A DNA stretch of 64,000 bases, taken from assembly GCF_014652375.1 (NCBI RefSeq), contig NZ_BMYR01000002.1:62001-126000 (forward strand). The letters run 5' to 3'. A program made the translations under genes and the position numbers. The notes beneath the pieces were generated by a model. That model was not told where the DNA came from. It saw only the letters and a program-made list of their open reading frames with translations, and did no database searches. Below, in pieces: positions 51,314 through 60,286 of the stretch (its first letter is position 1; every line of letters starts with the position of its first letter). This DNA comes from Alishewanella tabrizica. Lineage in GTDB: Bacteria > Pseudomonadota > Gammaproteobacteria > Enterobacterales > Alteromonadaceae.

Positions 51314-52471
51314 TTAGGGACTAGGGATATAGGTTGCCAGTGTGACGGTGTTTCTACCGGCCTGTTTGCTGGCATAAAGCGCCTCGTCAGCCAGTTTAAA
51401 TGCTCTGGTGCGATCATGCTTAAAGGGAAGCACATGTACGACACCAATACTGATAGTTAAATTAACCTGAAGATCGCCAATAAACTCAAGCTGTTTAGCC
51501 ACTTGCTGACAAAGACGCTGACCTACTTTTAACGCCGTTGCCTCGTCGATATCAATCAATAATGCGGCATACTCTTCACCGCCAATACGGCCAATAATAT
51601 CATTGCTGCGTAATTGTTTTGATAATAGCTTAGCCACTAAACTAATGGCTTGATCGCCGATGGCATGGCCATAGGTATCATTTACGGTTTTAAATAAATC
51701 GATATCAATCATCATAAAGGCGGCGGGTGTTGTGGCATGTTGTTGCCAATAACGGGCAAGCTGCGTAAAAAAATGGCTCCGATTTGCCAGGCGGGTTAAG
51801 CCATCGCGTTGTGACTTTAGGGTAAGTTTGCGTTCTAGTTTTAAAAAGCTTAACCAAGGCAGTAACAAGGCAGTGAGGGTCGTTAGTAAAATATGGCTAA
51901 TCAGGGTATACACCGACGACTCAGGCAGGCCATGGATATTTAGGTGTTGCCAATTCATCACAACCAGCGCGGCTTGGATCAGCATCACCATCGCATGTAA
52001 CAAAAAGACGGTTTGCAGGGTGCGAGTAAACGTCGGCTCAGTAATGATCGATTTTTGTAGTAAATAGGCGCACAAACAAAAGGTAAAAGCGATGGCCAGC
52101 GCCACCAAAATACTCAGTACGCCAGGCAGAGGATGACTCACAAAAAACAGTAACGCCACCAAGGCTAATGTCATAAAACCGTATTGACGCCGTTGTTTAG
52201 TAAATCGAAAACGTGAGAACTGGATCAAACCAGCTAAGACATAGACTGGCGCCAACAACAGTAAACAATCGGCGAGAAAAAAACTGAGCAATTCAGGTAG
52301 CTGATAAGGACGCAGTACCACCAGCATTGAACCGAGCACGAAACAGATACAGGAATAAGACCAAAGTTTAAAACAACGATCTTTAGGTTTGCGTCGGTAC
52401 AGCAAATACAAATACAGACCGACCATAAAATTGGTTGCTAGTGCCAGCAAAATTACGGTGGGTAAATGCAT
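51314..52471 (-). CDS. membrane-anchored diguanylate cyclase (GGDEF)
   Basis: About six to seven membrane helices (residues 1-205) followed by a GGDEF domain (about 215-380). The active-site motif reads GGEEY, a Tyr in place of the last Phe; glycines and acidic residues are kept, so activity is likely. An RSND inhibitory I-site lies five residues upstream, indicating product feedback. Makes cyclic di-GMP, which in this organism could control type IV pili and biofilm. Last base is one before the next gene on the same strand. Confidence 0.9.
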   Translation of the reverse strand: MHLPTVILLALATNFMVGLYLYLLYRRKPKDRCFKLWSYSCICFVLGSMLVVLRPYQLPELLSFFLADCLLLLAPVYVLAGLIQFSRFRFTKQRRQYGFMTLALVALLFFVSHPLPGVLSILVALAIAFTFCLCAYLLQKSIITEPTFTRTLQTVFLLHAMVMLIQAALVVMNWQHLNIHGLPESSVYTLISHILLTTLTALLLPWLSFLKLERKLTLKSQRDGLTRLANRSHFFTQLARYWQQHATTPAAFMMIDIDLFKTVNDTYGHAIGDQAISLVAKLLSKQLRSNDIIGRIGGEEYAALLIDIDEATALKVGQRLCQQVAKQLEFIGDLQVNLTISIGVVHVLPFKHDRTRAFKLADEALYASKQAGRNTVTLATYIPSP

Positions 52472-52472
52472 T

Positions 52473-53120
52473 TTAGGGCATTTCCTGCGCGATTTGCTGC
52501 AGGGCTGCAGCCAGTTGCTGCGGTGCTTGAGCTCCCGAAATCAAGTATTTATTATTCACAATAAATGCCGGTACGGAAGATATTCCTGCATGTTGATAAC
52601 GGGTAATATCGTCTTGTACTTGTTGGCTATACTCTGTGCTGCCAAGAATAGCAGCCGCAAGATCGGCATCTAACCCGGCGTTCACCGCGCAATTTACTAA
52701 TACCTGATGATCCGCGACATTGGCTGCTTCACCAAAATAGGCGTTAAACAAGGCTAACTTCATGGCAGTGGCTTGTCCCTGTTTGTCAGCCCATTTCACT
52801 AAGCGATGTGCATCAAAGGTGTTACACGTGAATCGCTGTTGCATCTTGCTAAAATTAAGCCCTAAATCAGCAGCCAGTTCCATAAGATGTGTTTGCGCCT
52901 GACGCATCTCAGTTTCGCTTTTGCCATATTTTCGGCTAAGTGCAGGCAATATCGGCTCTTGCGGTGCCAGTTTGTCAGGATTTAACTCAAAAGCGCGCCA
53001 TGTCAGAACTACGTTTAATTCTGGTAGGGTTTTTAATGCCTGTTCTAAGCGTATATAACCAATAGCACACCAAGGACAAGCAATATCAGAAACTAAGTCG
53101 AGGGTTAATGTCGTTAACAT
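52473..53120 (-). CDS. FrnE/DsbA-like thiol oxidoreductase
   Basis: DsbA-fold protein of 215 residues without signal peptide, so cytoplasmic. The CPWC active-site pair is at residues 15-18 and the cis-proline loop at SSVPAFIVNNKY. The FrnE family includes Deinococcus FrnE, a cytoplasmic disulfide isomerase. It precedes the GGDEF gene by one base and is probably cotranscribed with it. Confidence 0.88.
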   Translation of the reverse strand: MLTTLTLDLVSDIACPWCAIGYIRLEQALKTLPELNVVLTWRAFELNPDKLAPQEPILPALSRKYGKSETEMRQAQTHLMELAADLGLNFSKMQQRFTCNTFDAHRLVKWADKQGQATAMKLALFNAYFGEAANVADHQVLVNCAVNAGLDADLAAAILGSTEYSQQVQDDITRYQHAGISSVPAFIVNNKYLISGAQAPQQLAAALQQIAQEMP

Positions 53121-53516
53121 TATTAGTCACTTATTAGTTGCGGCGCGATGTTAATCTGCGCCTGATGGCTTATGGTAGCATATTCGGGAATTAAACCGCT
53201 TACTTGAAAATCAGCTTTGTGTGTTTTTCATCTTCTTGGTGCACGTCATCACACGTTAACTCAGCGTACTCTGGGCATTTTCATTTAGAAACCTTCTGTA
53301 ATTAACAAAAACGCTTGTTGCAGAGTAAAAAACGCACTGGGGCGATGTATTTTCGTAATCCTGTAGCCGTTGCGTGTGAGTGCATTTTTCCGTTTAATCC
53401 AAAGTCGCTATATCAAGTTACGTATGCAACATTACTTAATATGTGAACCACACAACTTACAATCGCGCATCTCAGCACCTCGTGTTGTCGTTATGCGCCA
53501 ATCAAAGGAATTGCGA
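53121..53516. other. 396-base intergenic region upstream of the xylanase gene
   Basis: No gene that I can support. It must hold the promoters of the two divergent genes. Visible signals are an inverted repeat AACAA (53304-53308) / TTGTT (53315-53319) and the 10-mer ATTTTCGTAA (53349-53358), which recurs after the xylanase gene at 54690-54699. An in-frame extension of the xylanase reading frame back to 53370 covers part of it but is unlikely to be translated. Confidence 0.5.
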
Positions 53517-54671
53517 ATGCATTTAACACTCTCAAATCTCTTATGCAGTGCCACCCTTGCGGTGAGCTGTTTGTTGCCGGTGGCATCGGGATTAGCGGCT
53601 GCGCCCGCTAATGAACAAACGCCGTCTTTACAGCAGGCCTATCAACCTTTTTTTCATATTGGTACCGCAGTGAGTTTGGCGCAGTTACAACAACCAAGCC
53701 GTAGTGAGCTTTCGTTAATCGCGCAGCATTTTAATAGTTTAACCGCTGAAAACATTATGAAATGGGAGGAAATTCAACCCATTGAAGGACAGTTCAATTT
53801 TGCTGCAGCCGATCAATTAGTTGCGTTTGCCGAGCAGCATAAGATGTTTATGGTAGGGCATACATTATTGTGGCATGAGCAAACTCCCGCCTGGGTATTT
53901 GAAGAGGCTACTGGCAAGCCGGCCAGCAAGGCACAATTGCTGGCGCGTTTAGAGCAGCATATTAGTACGGTGGTAGGCCGTTATAAAGGCCGTGTGCACG
54001 GTTGGGACGTGGTTAACGAAGCATTAAACGAAGATGGTAGTTTACGTGATACCAAATGGCGGCAGATTTTAGGCGACGATTACATTGCCACGACGTTTGC
54101 ATTAGTGCATAAGATCGATCCCAGTGCCAAACTGTATTACAACGATTATAACTTGTATAAACCTGAAAAACGCGCAGGTGTTCTACGTATTATTGCCCAA
54201 CTACAAGAGAAAAATGTTCCTATTCATGCGATTGGCGAGCAAGCGCATTACGGATTAATCTCGCCTGATTTTACGGAAGTGGAAGACTCTATCAAGGCGT
54301 TTGCGGCGACGGGATTAGAGGTGATGATTACCGAGTTAGAGATTTCGGTGTTGCCTTTCCCTCCTGGGATGACACCGGGCGCAGATATCAGCCAATATCA
54401 AGAGCTGCAAGAGCAGCTGAATCCTTATCGGGAAGGGTTGCCCGCTGATGTTGAGCAGGCTTGGGAGCAACGTTATTTAGATCTTTTTGCATTATTTCTG
54501 CGTCAGCAAGACAAATTGCATCGTGTCACCTTGTGGGGACTGCATGATGCACAAAGCTGGCGTAACAATTTCCCGATGCGAGGTCGTACGGATTACCCCT
54601 TATTATTTGATCGACAATTACACACCAAGCCACTGCTGCCGGCTCTGATTAAACTGGCTGAAGCGCAATAA
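53517..54671 (+). CDS. secreted GH10 endo-beta-1,4-xylanase
   Basis: Glycoside hydrolase family 10. A Sec signal peptide (about 1-29, ending GLAAA) leads into the TIM barrel: NSLTAENIMKWEEIQP, GHTLLWHEQTPAW, acid/base Glu168 in WDVVNEAL and nucleophile Glu273 in ITELEIS. 384 residues, single domain with no carbohydrate-binding module. The ATG at 53517 has AAAGGA seven bases upstream; earlier in-frame ATGs would put the signal peptide internally. First gene of the polysaccharide locus. Confidence 0.94.
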   Translation: MHLTLSNLLCSATLAVSCLLPVASGLAAAPANEQTPSLQQAYQPFFHIGTAVSLAQLQQPSRSELSLIAQHFNSLTAENIMKWEEIQPIEGQFNFAAADQLVAFAEQHKMFMVGHTLLWHEQTPAWVFEEATGKPASKAQLLARLEQHISTVVGRYKGRVHGWDVVNEALNEDGSLRDTKWRQILGDDYIATTFALVHKIDPSAKLYYNDYNLYKPEKRAGVLRIIAQLQEKNVPIHAIGEQAHYGLISPDFTEVEDSIKAFAATGLEVMITELEISVLPFPPGMTPGADISQYQELQEQLNPYREGLPADVEQAWEQRYLDLFALFLRQQDKLHRVTLWGLHDAQSWRNNFPMRGRTDYPLLFDRQLHTKPLLPALIKLAEAQ

Positions 54672-54703
54672 GCGTTTTTTACGTTTAACATTTTCGTAAA
54701 ACG
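54670..54703 (+). other. imperfect inverted repeat after the xylanase gene
   Basis: GCGTTTTTTACG (54672-54683) pairs with CGTAAAACGC (54694-54703) with a two-base bulge; no T-run follows. It could be a weak terminator or an operator. Confidence 0.35.
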
Positions 54704-54812
54704 CGACGCGTCAATAAAAAATCATACAGCAGAAATGCATTTTCATAAGAGCGCCCGGATTGCAGCCGATGGCGTTCTTCTTTTTAATCCTCCTTAAAAG
54801 GATGCCCTGAAC

Positions 54813-56600
54813 ATGAATTGCCTCGCTTATTTTGCCAAGATCATTCTGATCGCACTGGTGTACACCACGAGCTTAGCAAGCCAAGCTGAGCCAACGCAGT
54901 CCACGGCGACACAGACTTCACCTCAGTTAGTGCCCCTTTATAACTATTTGGGATTCAGACTTATCGGACCTAAGTGGTTGGTCGTGCCGGGTGAACGCGT
55001 GGTAAGTTTTAAGGTAATAGCACCTAATAACGATCAGCCTGTATTACAAGGAGAAACGACTCGCGCAGCCTATTGGCCAGAAGCGGCGCAATGGGTAAGT
55101 TTAGCGGATGTTTCTGCACTCACCGCGCCAGGCGAATACCAGTTTTTGGTGCCTGGGTTAAAGCCAATCCACTTTACTATTGCTGCCGCGCCTTACAGCG
55201 CTGTTCATGATAGTGCGATTAAAGCGTTTTACTATAATCGCGCTTCAATAGCCCTTGAACCTCGTTTTGCTGGTCCATGGGCGCGGGCAGCAGGGCATCC
55301 CGATACTAGCGTTAAAGTACACACCTCAGCCGCTTCGGACGCGCGGCCTGCTGGCTTTACCTTCAGTGCGCCCAAAGGATGGTACGACGCAGGGGATTAC
55401 AACAAGTATGTGGTAAATTCGGGCATTAGTACCTACACCTTATTGCGTACCTATGCCGACTTTGCAGACTTTTATCAACAACGGCAATGGCAGATACCTG
55501 AATCAGATAATGCGACTCCCGATTTGCTAGACGAAATTATGTGGAATCTGGACTGGCTAAGTGCCATGCAAGATCCAAACGATGGTGGTGTTTACCATAA
55601 ATTAACCACATTGGCTTTTGCCGGTATTGTGATGCCTGATCAGACCCATGCCGAGCGTTTTGTGGTGCAAAAAAGTACCGCCGCAGCACTGAATTTTGCC
55701 GCGGTGATGGCAAATGCTAGCCGAGTGATTCAGCCCTTTGAAAGCCAATGGCCAGGTAAAGCTGCGTTATATCGTCAACAAGCACTCGCGGCATGGCAAT
55801 GGGCTCAGCAACATCCTGCGGTTTATTATCAACAACCTGCCGATGTACACACCGGTGCCTATGGCGATGAGCAGTTAGCCGATGAATGGGCTTGGGCTGG
55901 CGTGGAGCTATTTTTGTTAACAGGGGAGCCAACATATTTAACCGCGTTTCGCCAGTTAACTGCACCACCCACTGCGCCGTCTTGGGCCAATGTCGCAGCA
56001 CTGGCCTATTACAGCTTAGCCGCTGAGCTGCGCCAGGGGCGAAACCTCGATTCGGTTATTGTGGGGCAAGTTACCCAAGGGCTGCTGCAGGCGGCCGATC
56101 AACTTGTCAGTATTCATCAGCAATCGGCGTATGGCGTTGCAATGCGTGCAGACGACTTTGTTTGGGGCAGCAATGCCGTCGCAATGAACAAGGCGATGTT
56201 GCTCTATCAAGCGTGGTTAGTATCGCCTCAGCCACGCTATGAACAGGCTATGCAGGGCTTATTAGACTATGTCTTAGGGCGTAATCCATTACAGCTATCT
56301 TATGTAACCGGTTTTGGGATAAAGCATCCGCAGTTTATCCATCATCGCCCTTCTGCAGCAGATAACGTGGACGCGCCGGTGCCGGGATGGTTAGTGGGCG
56401 GGCCGCAACCTGGGCAGCAAGATCAGTGCGCGTACACCACTACCTTACCAGCATTAAGTTATGTTGATGATTGGTGCAGTTATGCTAGTAACGAAGTCGC
56501 GATTAATTGGAACGCACCCTTGGTGTATGTGTTAGCGGCAATGCATCACCTGCCGATGGCAACGAACAACTCTGTTGAGCCAGAAACTGCCTCAAAATAG
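54813..56600 (+). CDS. secreted GH9 glycoside hydrolase (cellulase family)
   Basis: A signal peptide (about 1-25) and an N-terminal Ig-like cellulase domain (about 40-125) precede the (alpha/alpha)6 GH9 barrel. Catalytic motifs: WYDAGDYNKYV with Asp192/Asp195, the histidine-containing HPQFIHHRPS, and Glu561 in ASNEVAINWNAP. Activity on cellulose, glucan or oligosaccharides (including exo-type) cannot be told apart by eye. 595 residues. AAAGGAT precedes the ATG by about 10 bases and is partly paired with ATCCT at 54787-54791. Confidence 0.92.
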   Translation: MNCLAYFAKIILIALVYTTSLASQAEPTQSTATQTSPQLVPLYNYLGFRLIGPKWLVVPGERVVSFKVIAPNNDQPVLQGETTRAAYWPEAAQWVSLADVSALTAPGEYQFLVPGLKPIHFTIAAAPYSAVHDSAIKAFYYNRASIALEPRFAGPWARAAGHPDTSVKVHTSAASDARPAGFTFSAPKGWYDAGDYNKYVVNSGISTYTLLRTYADFADFYQQRQWQIPESDNATPDLLDEIMWNLDWLSAMQDPNDGGVYHKLTTLAFAGIVMPDQTHAERFVVQKSTAAALNFAAVMANASRVIQPFESQWPGKAALYRQQALAAWQWAQQHPAVYYQQPADVHTGAYGDEQLADEWAWAGVELFLLTGEPTYLTAFRQLTAPPTAPSWANVAALAYYSLAAELRQGRNLDSVIVGQVTQGLLQAADQLVSIHQQSAYGVAMRADDFVWGSNAVAMNKAMLLYQAWLVSPQPRYEQAMQGLLDYVLGRNPLQLSYVTGFGIKHPQFIHHRPSAADNVDAPVPGWLVGGPQPGQQDQCAYTTTLPALSYVDDWCSYASNEVAINWNAPLVYVLAAMHHLPMATNNSVEPETASK

Positions 56601-56824
56601 AGTAACAGGGTGCAATAAAGGTGCGTTTTCTGTTTTCACTATTCTGATTTTTCCAAGACGGTTTGACGCTGAAACAGCCATGTCGCACTATCAGATGCGG
56701 CTAAAACATCAGCGGTTATAGTCGTTAATTAACCCAAAATTGGCGAAGCATGCAGTACGTCAGTAGTAAGTAAAAATATAAAAAAAGCTGGTAAACAGCG
56801 CATCGGTTAAACAATGCAACGCGA

Positions 56825-56840
56825 CAAATAGCGCGATTTG
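56825..56840. promoter_or_regulatory. candidate palindromic operator upstream of the TonB-dependent receptor
   Basis: CAAATAGCGCGATTTG is an inverted repeat matching at 14 of 16 positions and lies 44 bases before the receptor start. It resembles the size of LacI-family operators. No regulator gene is in the visible locus; the remaining 283-base spacer shows no gene. Confidence 0.4.
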
Positions 56841-56883
56841 CTGTGATCTCCGATGCATTAAAAACACACATGGGAGACCTTCG

Positions 56884-59800
56884 ATGGTGCACAGCAATCG
56901 AAACCAACACTTAACCAAAAAACCTGTTTTTAAACGCTCGCTATTGTTAATCGCCATGATGGGATTAACTGCAGGGGTTAGTGCGCAAGAGACGACAGAA
57001 CAAACCGAACAAGATAAACCCAAAGTTGAAGATATCGAAGTTATTCAAGTAAGTGGTACACGTGCTAACTTACAAAGCGCCCAAAATATCAAACGGCTCG
57101 CTGATACCGTGGTTGATGGGATCTCTGCGGAGGATATTGGTGTATTACCGGATCGCAGTGTCCTTGAGGCAATTCAACGGATCCCAGGGGTATCGATTGA
57201 GCGGTTTGCGGGGCCAGATGATCCAGATCATTTTAGCGTGGAAGGGAGTGGCGCCATTATTCGCGGTATGACACAAACCCGCAGCGAATTTAATGGTCGT
57301 GATTCTTTTACCGCTAACTCTGGACGGGGATTATCGTTTCAAGATGTCTCGCCTGAGTTAATGGCCGGTGTTGATATTTATAAAAATCAAACCGCCGACA
57401 TGGTTGAAGGCGGCATTGGCGGAACCGTGAGCTTACGCACGCGTAAACCCTTTGATGCTGCGGGACGTTTGTTTGCGATCAGCGGAGATTGGTCTTATGG
57501 CGATATTGCCAAAAAAGGCAGCCCAACAATATCCGCTTTATTCAGCGATCGGTTTGTATTAGATAATGGCAGCGAGTTTGGTTTTTTAATTAATGCGGCA
57601 CGCTCGCAGTTATATGGCGCATCGCATGGTATTCAATCGGATGCCTATGTACCGGTTTATGCTAGAACCATTGCCGGTGCCGAAAACTTTGTAGGAACGG
57701 ATAATAATGGCTTAGTGTGGATGCCTAATGCCTCTAATTTACTGAATAAGTTTGATGATCGTAAAAGAACCGGTTTTTCCTCCGCGTTACAGTGGAAAAA
57801 TAGTGACGACACCTTTTTAAGTACGTTTCAATATATTCGCTCTGATGCCCGCTTATCTTGGCATGAGCAAGCGGTGAAATACCAAGGGGGTTATTTTAGT
57901 ATCGACAATCGGCGCTCACGGCCCTTGGCAGGTACCCAATTTGAATTTGATGATCAAGGCTTGTTTGAATCAGGGATCATTACGCAAGGGGTAGACGGTT
58001 GGCGTGCTGCCGATGGTAACGTAGACCGTGTGGCCCGTGGCTGGGGTGATAATCCGCGCGATCAGTTTGGTTATGTTACGCAGTTTGATAGCCGAGTAAA
58101 AGACTCTGAAAATCTGGTAGAAGACTTTTCGTTAAATCTCCGCTGGAAAGCCACTGATCAGTTGGAAATTACTACCGATCTTCAATTAGTACAGGCAGAA
58201 ACCACCGATAACGACGTTACCGTTCATACGGCAGCGTTTGCGGGCCAAGAGTATAATATTCGCGGCAAAACACCCACTATGCGCTTGTTAGAGCCTTGGT
58301 TTGGTTATCGTGATGCCAATCCTGAGTTATTTGCGACAGGCTATCCCGGTTTTAGCGGCGATCCTGCCGGCGATAGTAACTACTTTCAAGATCCTACGTC
58401 TTATTTCTTACGCAGTGCGATGGATCACTACGAGCGCTCTGAAGGCGAATCGGTTGCCGGACGTATTGATGCCAATTACCAATTAGATAATTTGGGGATT
58501 TGGACATCGGTACAAACGGGTGTGCGCTATGCAAAACGGGAACAAACGGTGCGTGCAACCGATTGGAACTGGGGGGCATTAGCCCCTGAATTTAGCAGTG
58601 TTGCGCCAGCAGGCTGGCTAGATACGATTCCGGGTGCCGCCAATGATTTTGAATTAGTCGATTGGTCTGGCTTTCATGGTGGTGGTGTTGCCAATATTCC
58701 GGGCAATAAAACCATCCATGCCACTGAAGCTTATGTTCGTTCAATAATGGGCGCAAATCCAGCACGACAACCCTTTAGCTCCGCGGGCGGTAGCTGGACG
58801 CCGTATCCACAACGGGCGGGAGTCGATTCTGAGTTTGGCCTGTTTACGCCCGGCGAAGTGAACGATACCACTGAAACGAATAAAGCCGTTTATGTTAGGT
58901 TTAATTTTGAGGGCCAAGGCGAGCGTCGTTACTCCGGTAACATTGGCTTGCGTTATGTGGTATTGGATCGTGAAGCGATTGGTGCGGTGACGTTTCCTGA
59001 TTTAATTCCAGACTTTTTACCTCCAGAGTCATTAAGAAATCGACAGCTTAATCCAACTTTGGTGCTGGATTATGTTAATCAGCAAGTCAGCAATGGCACT
59101 TATGCATCGGTGGAAGATGCGCTGCGCGCAGAAGAAAATCGCTGGATCGGCGATCCTTTAAATTACCTACCCGATAACGATAGGGCTTTTGGTAATGATG
59201 CTGAAGAGCGTTTAAGCGCCAAAAACTCGTTTAAAATGTGGCTACCCAGCTTTAATTTTAAATATGAAATTACCGATGAGTTGATTGGGCGTTTTGCCTT
59301 TTCTAAAGCCGTTGCCTTACCTGATATGGGTGACGTGCGTAATCGTATTTCCTTGGGTAATGAATCGGTGCAGGCCGAACGGCCGATACAAGTGATTGAT
59401 CCTGATAATCCTCCATTGCCGCAAGATAACCTGATTCAACGGGCTTATGTGCCGGCTTGGACCGGTAGCGGCGGTAATCCATTCTTAAAACCGATGGAAT
59501 CGGTGCAGTTTGATCTTGCATTAGAGTGGTATTTTGCTGAAGTGGGCCAATTAAGTGCGACGTTATTCAACAAAGATTTGAAAAACTACTTTGTACAAGG
59601 GGCCTTTGCGCAAAACCTGACGAATCCGGTCAGTGGCGTGAATCAAACATCGTTAATTAGCACCACCACCAATGGCGGTGATGGCAAAATGCGTGGTGTA
59701 GAACTGGCTTATCAGCAGTTTTATGATGGGCTACCGGAGCCGTTAAATGGCTTTGGTATTCAAGCTAGCTTTACCTACATTAAAGCCAGTGGTGTGCCGA

Positions 59801-60222
59801 ATAATGAGGTGGATGTTGAAGACGAAAGCTGGTTAGGGGATGATTTTGAAGATACTGGGATCCGCGTTAATATGGATACCATTCCGCTACAAGGTCAGTC
59901 TGATCGCACCTTTAACATAGTAGCGATGTATGAAAAAGGTGATTGGAGTTCACGTTTGGCCTACAACTGGCGTTCAAAATATCTGCTGACTACACGCGAT
60001 GTGATCAGTAAGGCGCCGTTATGGTATGACGATCATGGACAGTTAGATGGTTCTATTTTTTATAATATTACCGAAAACTTTACCATAGGGCTGCAGGCTA
60101 CCAACATTACTAATGCGCAATCTGAAACCCTGATGCTCCTCAATAACGAGGGACAAGAAGCAGGACGCTCTTGGTTTGTGGCTGATCGGCGGATAGCGTT
60201 TGTGGTGCGCGGCAACTTCTAA
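56884..60222 (+). CDS. TonB-dependent receptor, oligosaccharide-type
   Basis: Large outer-membrane transporter of 1112 residues. Signal peptide to about Ala34, a TonB-box-like DIEVIQVSGTR, plug domain with PDRSVLEAIQRIPGVSIERF, and a beta barrel ending in RRIAFVVRGNF with terminal Phe. The size and plug resemble the sugar-transporting receptors common in Alteromonadales and Xanthomonadales. Position after GH10 and GH9 suggests xylo- or cello-oligosaccharides. GGGAG precedes the ATG. Confidence 0.92.
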   Translation: MVHSNRNQHLTKKPVFKRSLLLIAMMGLTAGVSAQETTEQTEQDKPKVEDIEVIQVSGTRANLQSAQNIKRLADTVVDGISAEDIGVLPDRSVLEAIQRIPGVSIERFAGPDDPDHFSVEGSGAIIRGMTQTRSEFNGRDSFTANSGRGLSFQDVSPELMAGVDIYKNQTADMVEGGIGGTVSLRTRKPFDAAGRLFAISGDWSYGDIAKKGSPTISALFSDRFVLDNGSEFGFLINAARSQLYGASHGIQSDAYVPVYARTIAGAENFVGTDNNGLVWMPNASNLLNKFDDRKRTGFSSALQWKNSDDTFLSTFQYIRSDARLSWHEQAVKYQGGYFSIDNRRSRPLAGTQFEFDDQGLFESGIITQGVDGWRAADGNVDRVARGWGDNPRDQFGYVTQFDSRVKDSENLVEDFSLNLRWKATDQLEITTDLQLVQAETTDNDVTVHTAAFAGQEYNIRGKTPTMRLLEPWFGYRDANPELFATGYPGFSGDPAGDSNYFQDPTSYFLRSAMDHYERSEGESVAGRIDANYQLDNLGIWTSVQTGVRYAKREQTVRATDWNWGALAPEFSSVAPAGWLDTIPGAANDFELVDWSGFHGGGVANIPGNKTIHATEAYVRSIMGANPARQPFSSAGGSWTPYPQRAGVDSEFGLFTPGEVNDTTETNKAVYVRFNFEGQGERRYSGNIGLRYVVLDREAIGAVTFPDLIPDFLPPESLRNRQLNPTLVLDYVNQQVSNGTYASVEDALRAEENRWIGDPLNYLPDNDRAFGNDAEERLSAKNSFKMWLPSFNFKYEITDELIGRFAFSKAVALPDMGDVRNRISLGNESVQAERPIQVIDPDNPPLPQDNLIQRAYVPAWTGSGGNPFLKPMESVQFDLALEWYFAEVGQLSATLFNKDLKNYFVQGAFAQNLTNPVSGVNQTSLISTTTNGGDGKMRGVELAYQQFYDGLPEPLNGFGIQASFTYIKASGVPNNEVDVEDESWLGDDFEDTGIRVNMDTIPLQGQSDRTFNIVAMYEKGDWSSRLAYNWRSKYLLTTRDVISKAPLWYDDHGQLDGSIFYNITENFTIGLQATNITNAQSETLMLLNNEGQEAGRSWFVADRRIAFVVRGNF

Positions 60223-60223
60223 G

Positions 60224-60286
60224 CACGTTACGCCATCGCTCAGTGGTTGACTAATACTGAGTGATGGCGCATTAAGGCGTTACGTG
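60224..60286 (+). promoter_or_regulatory. alternative RNA pairings over the halogenase ribosome binding site
   Basis: Hairpin A: 14-base stem, left 60231-60244, right 60256-60269, one G-U pair. Alternative outer pairing: CACGTTACGCC (60224-60234) with GGCGTTACGTG (60276-60286), 10 of 11 positions, which would bury the AAGG and GTG start of the next gene. The two compete for 60231-60234. Confidence 0.5.

Noticed and set aside
53370..53516. N-terminal extension of the xylanase reading frame
   Set aside because: It would place the signal peptide 49 residues inside, and the ATG at 53517 has a good ribosome binding site.
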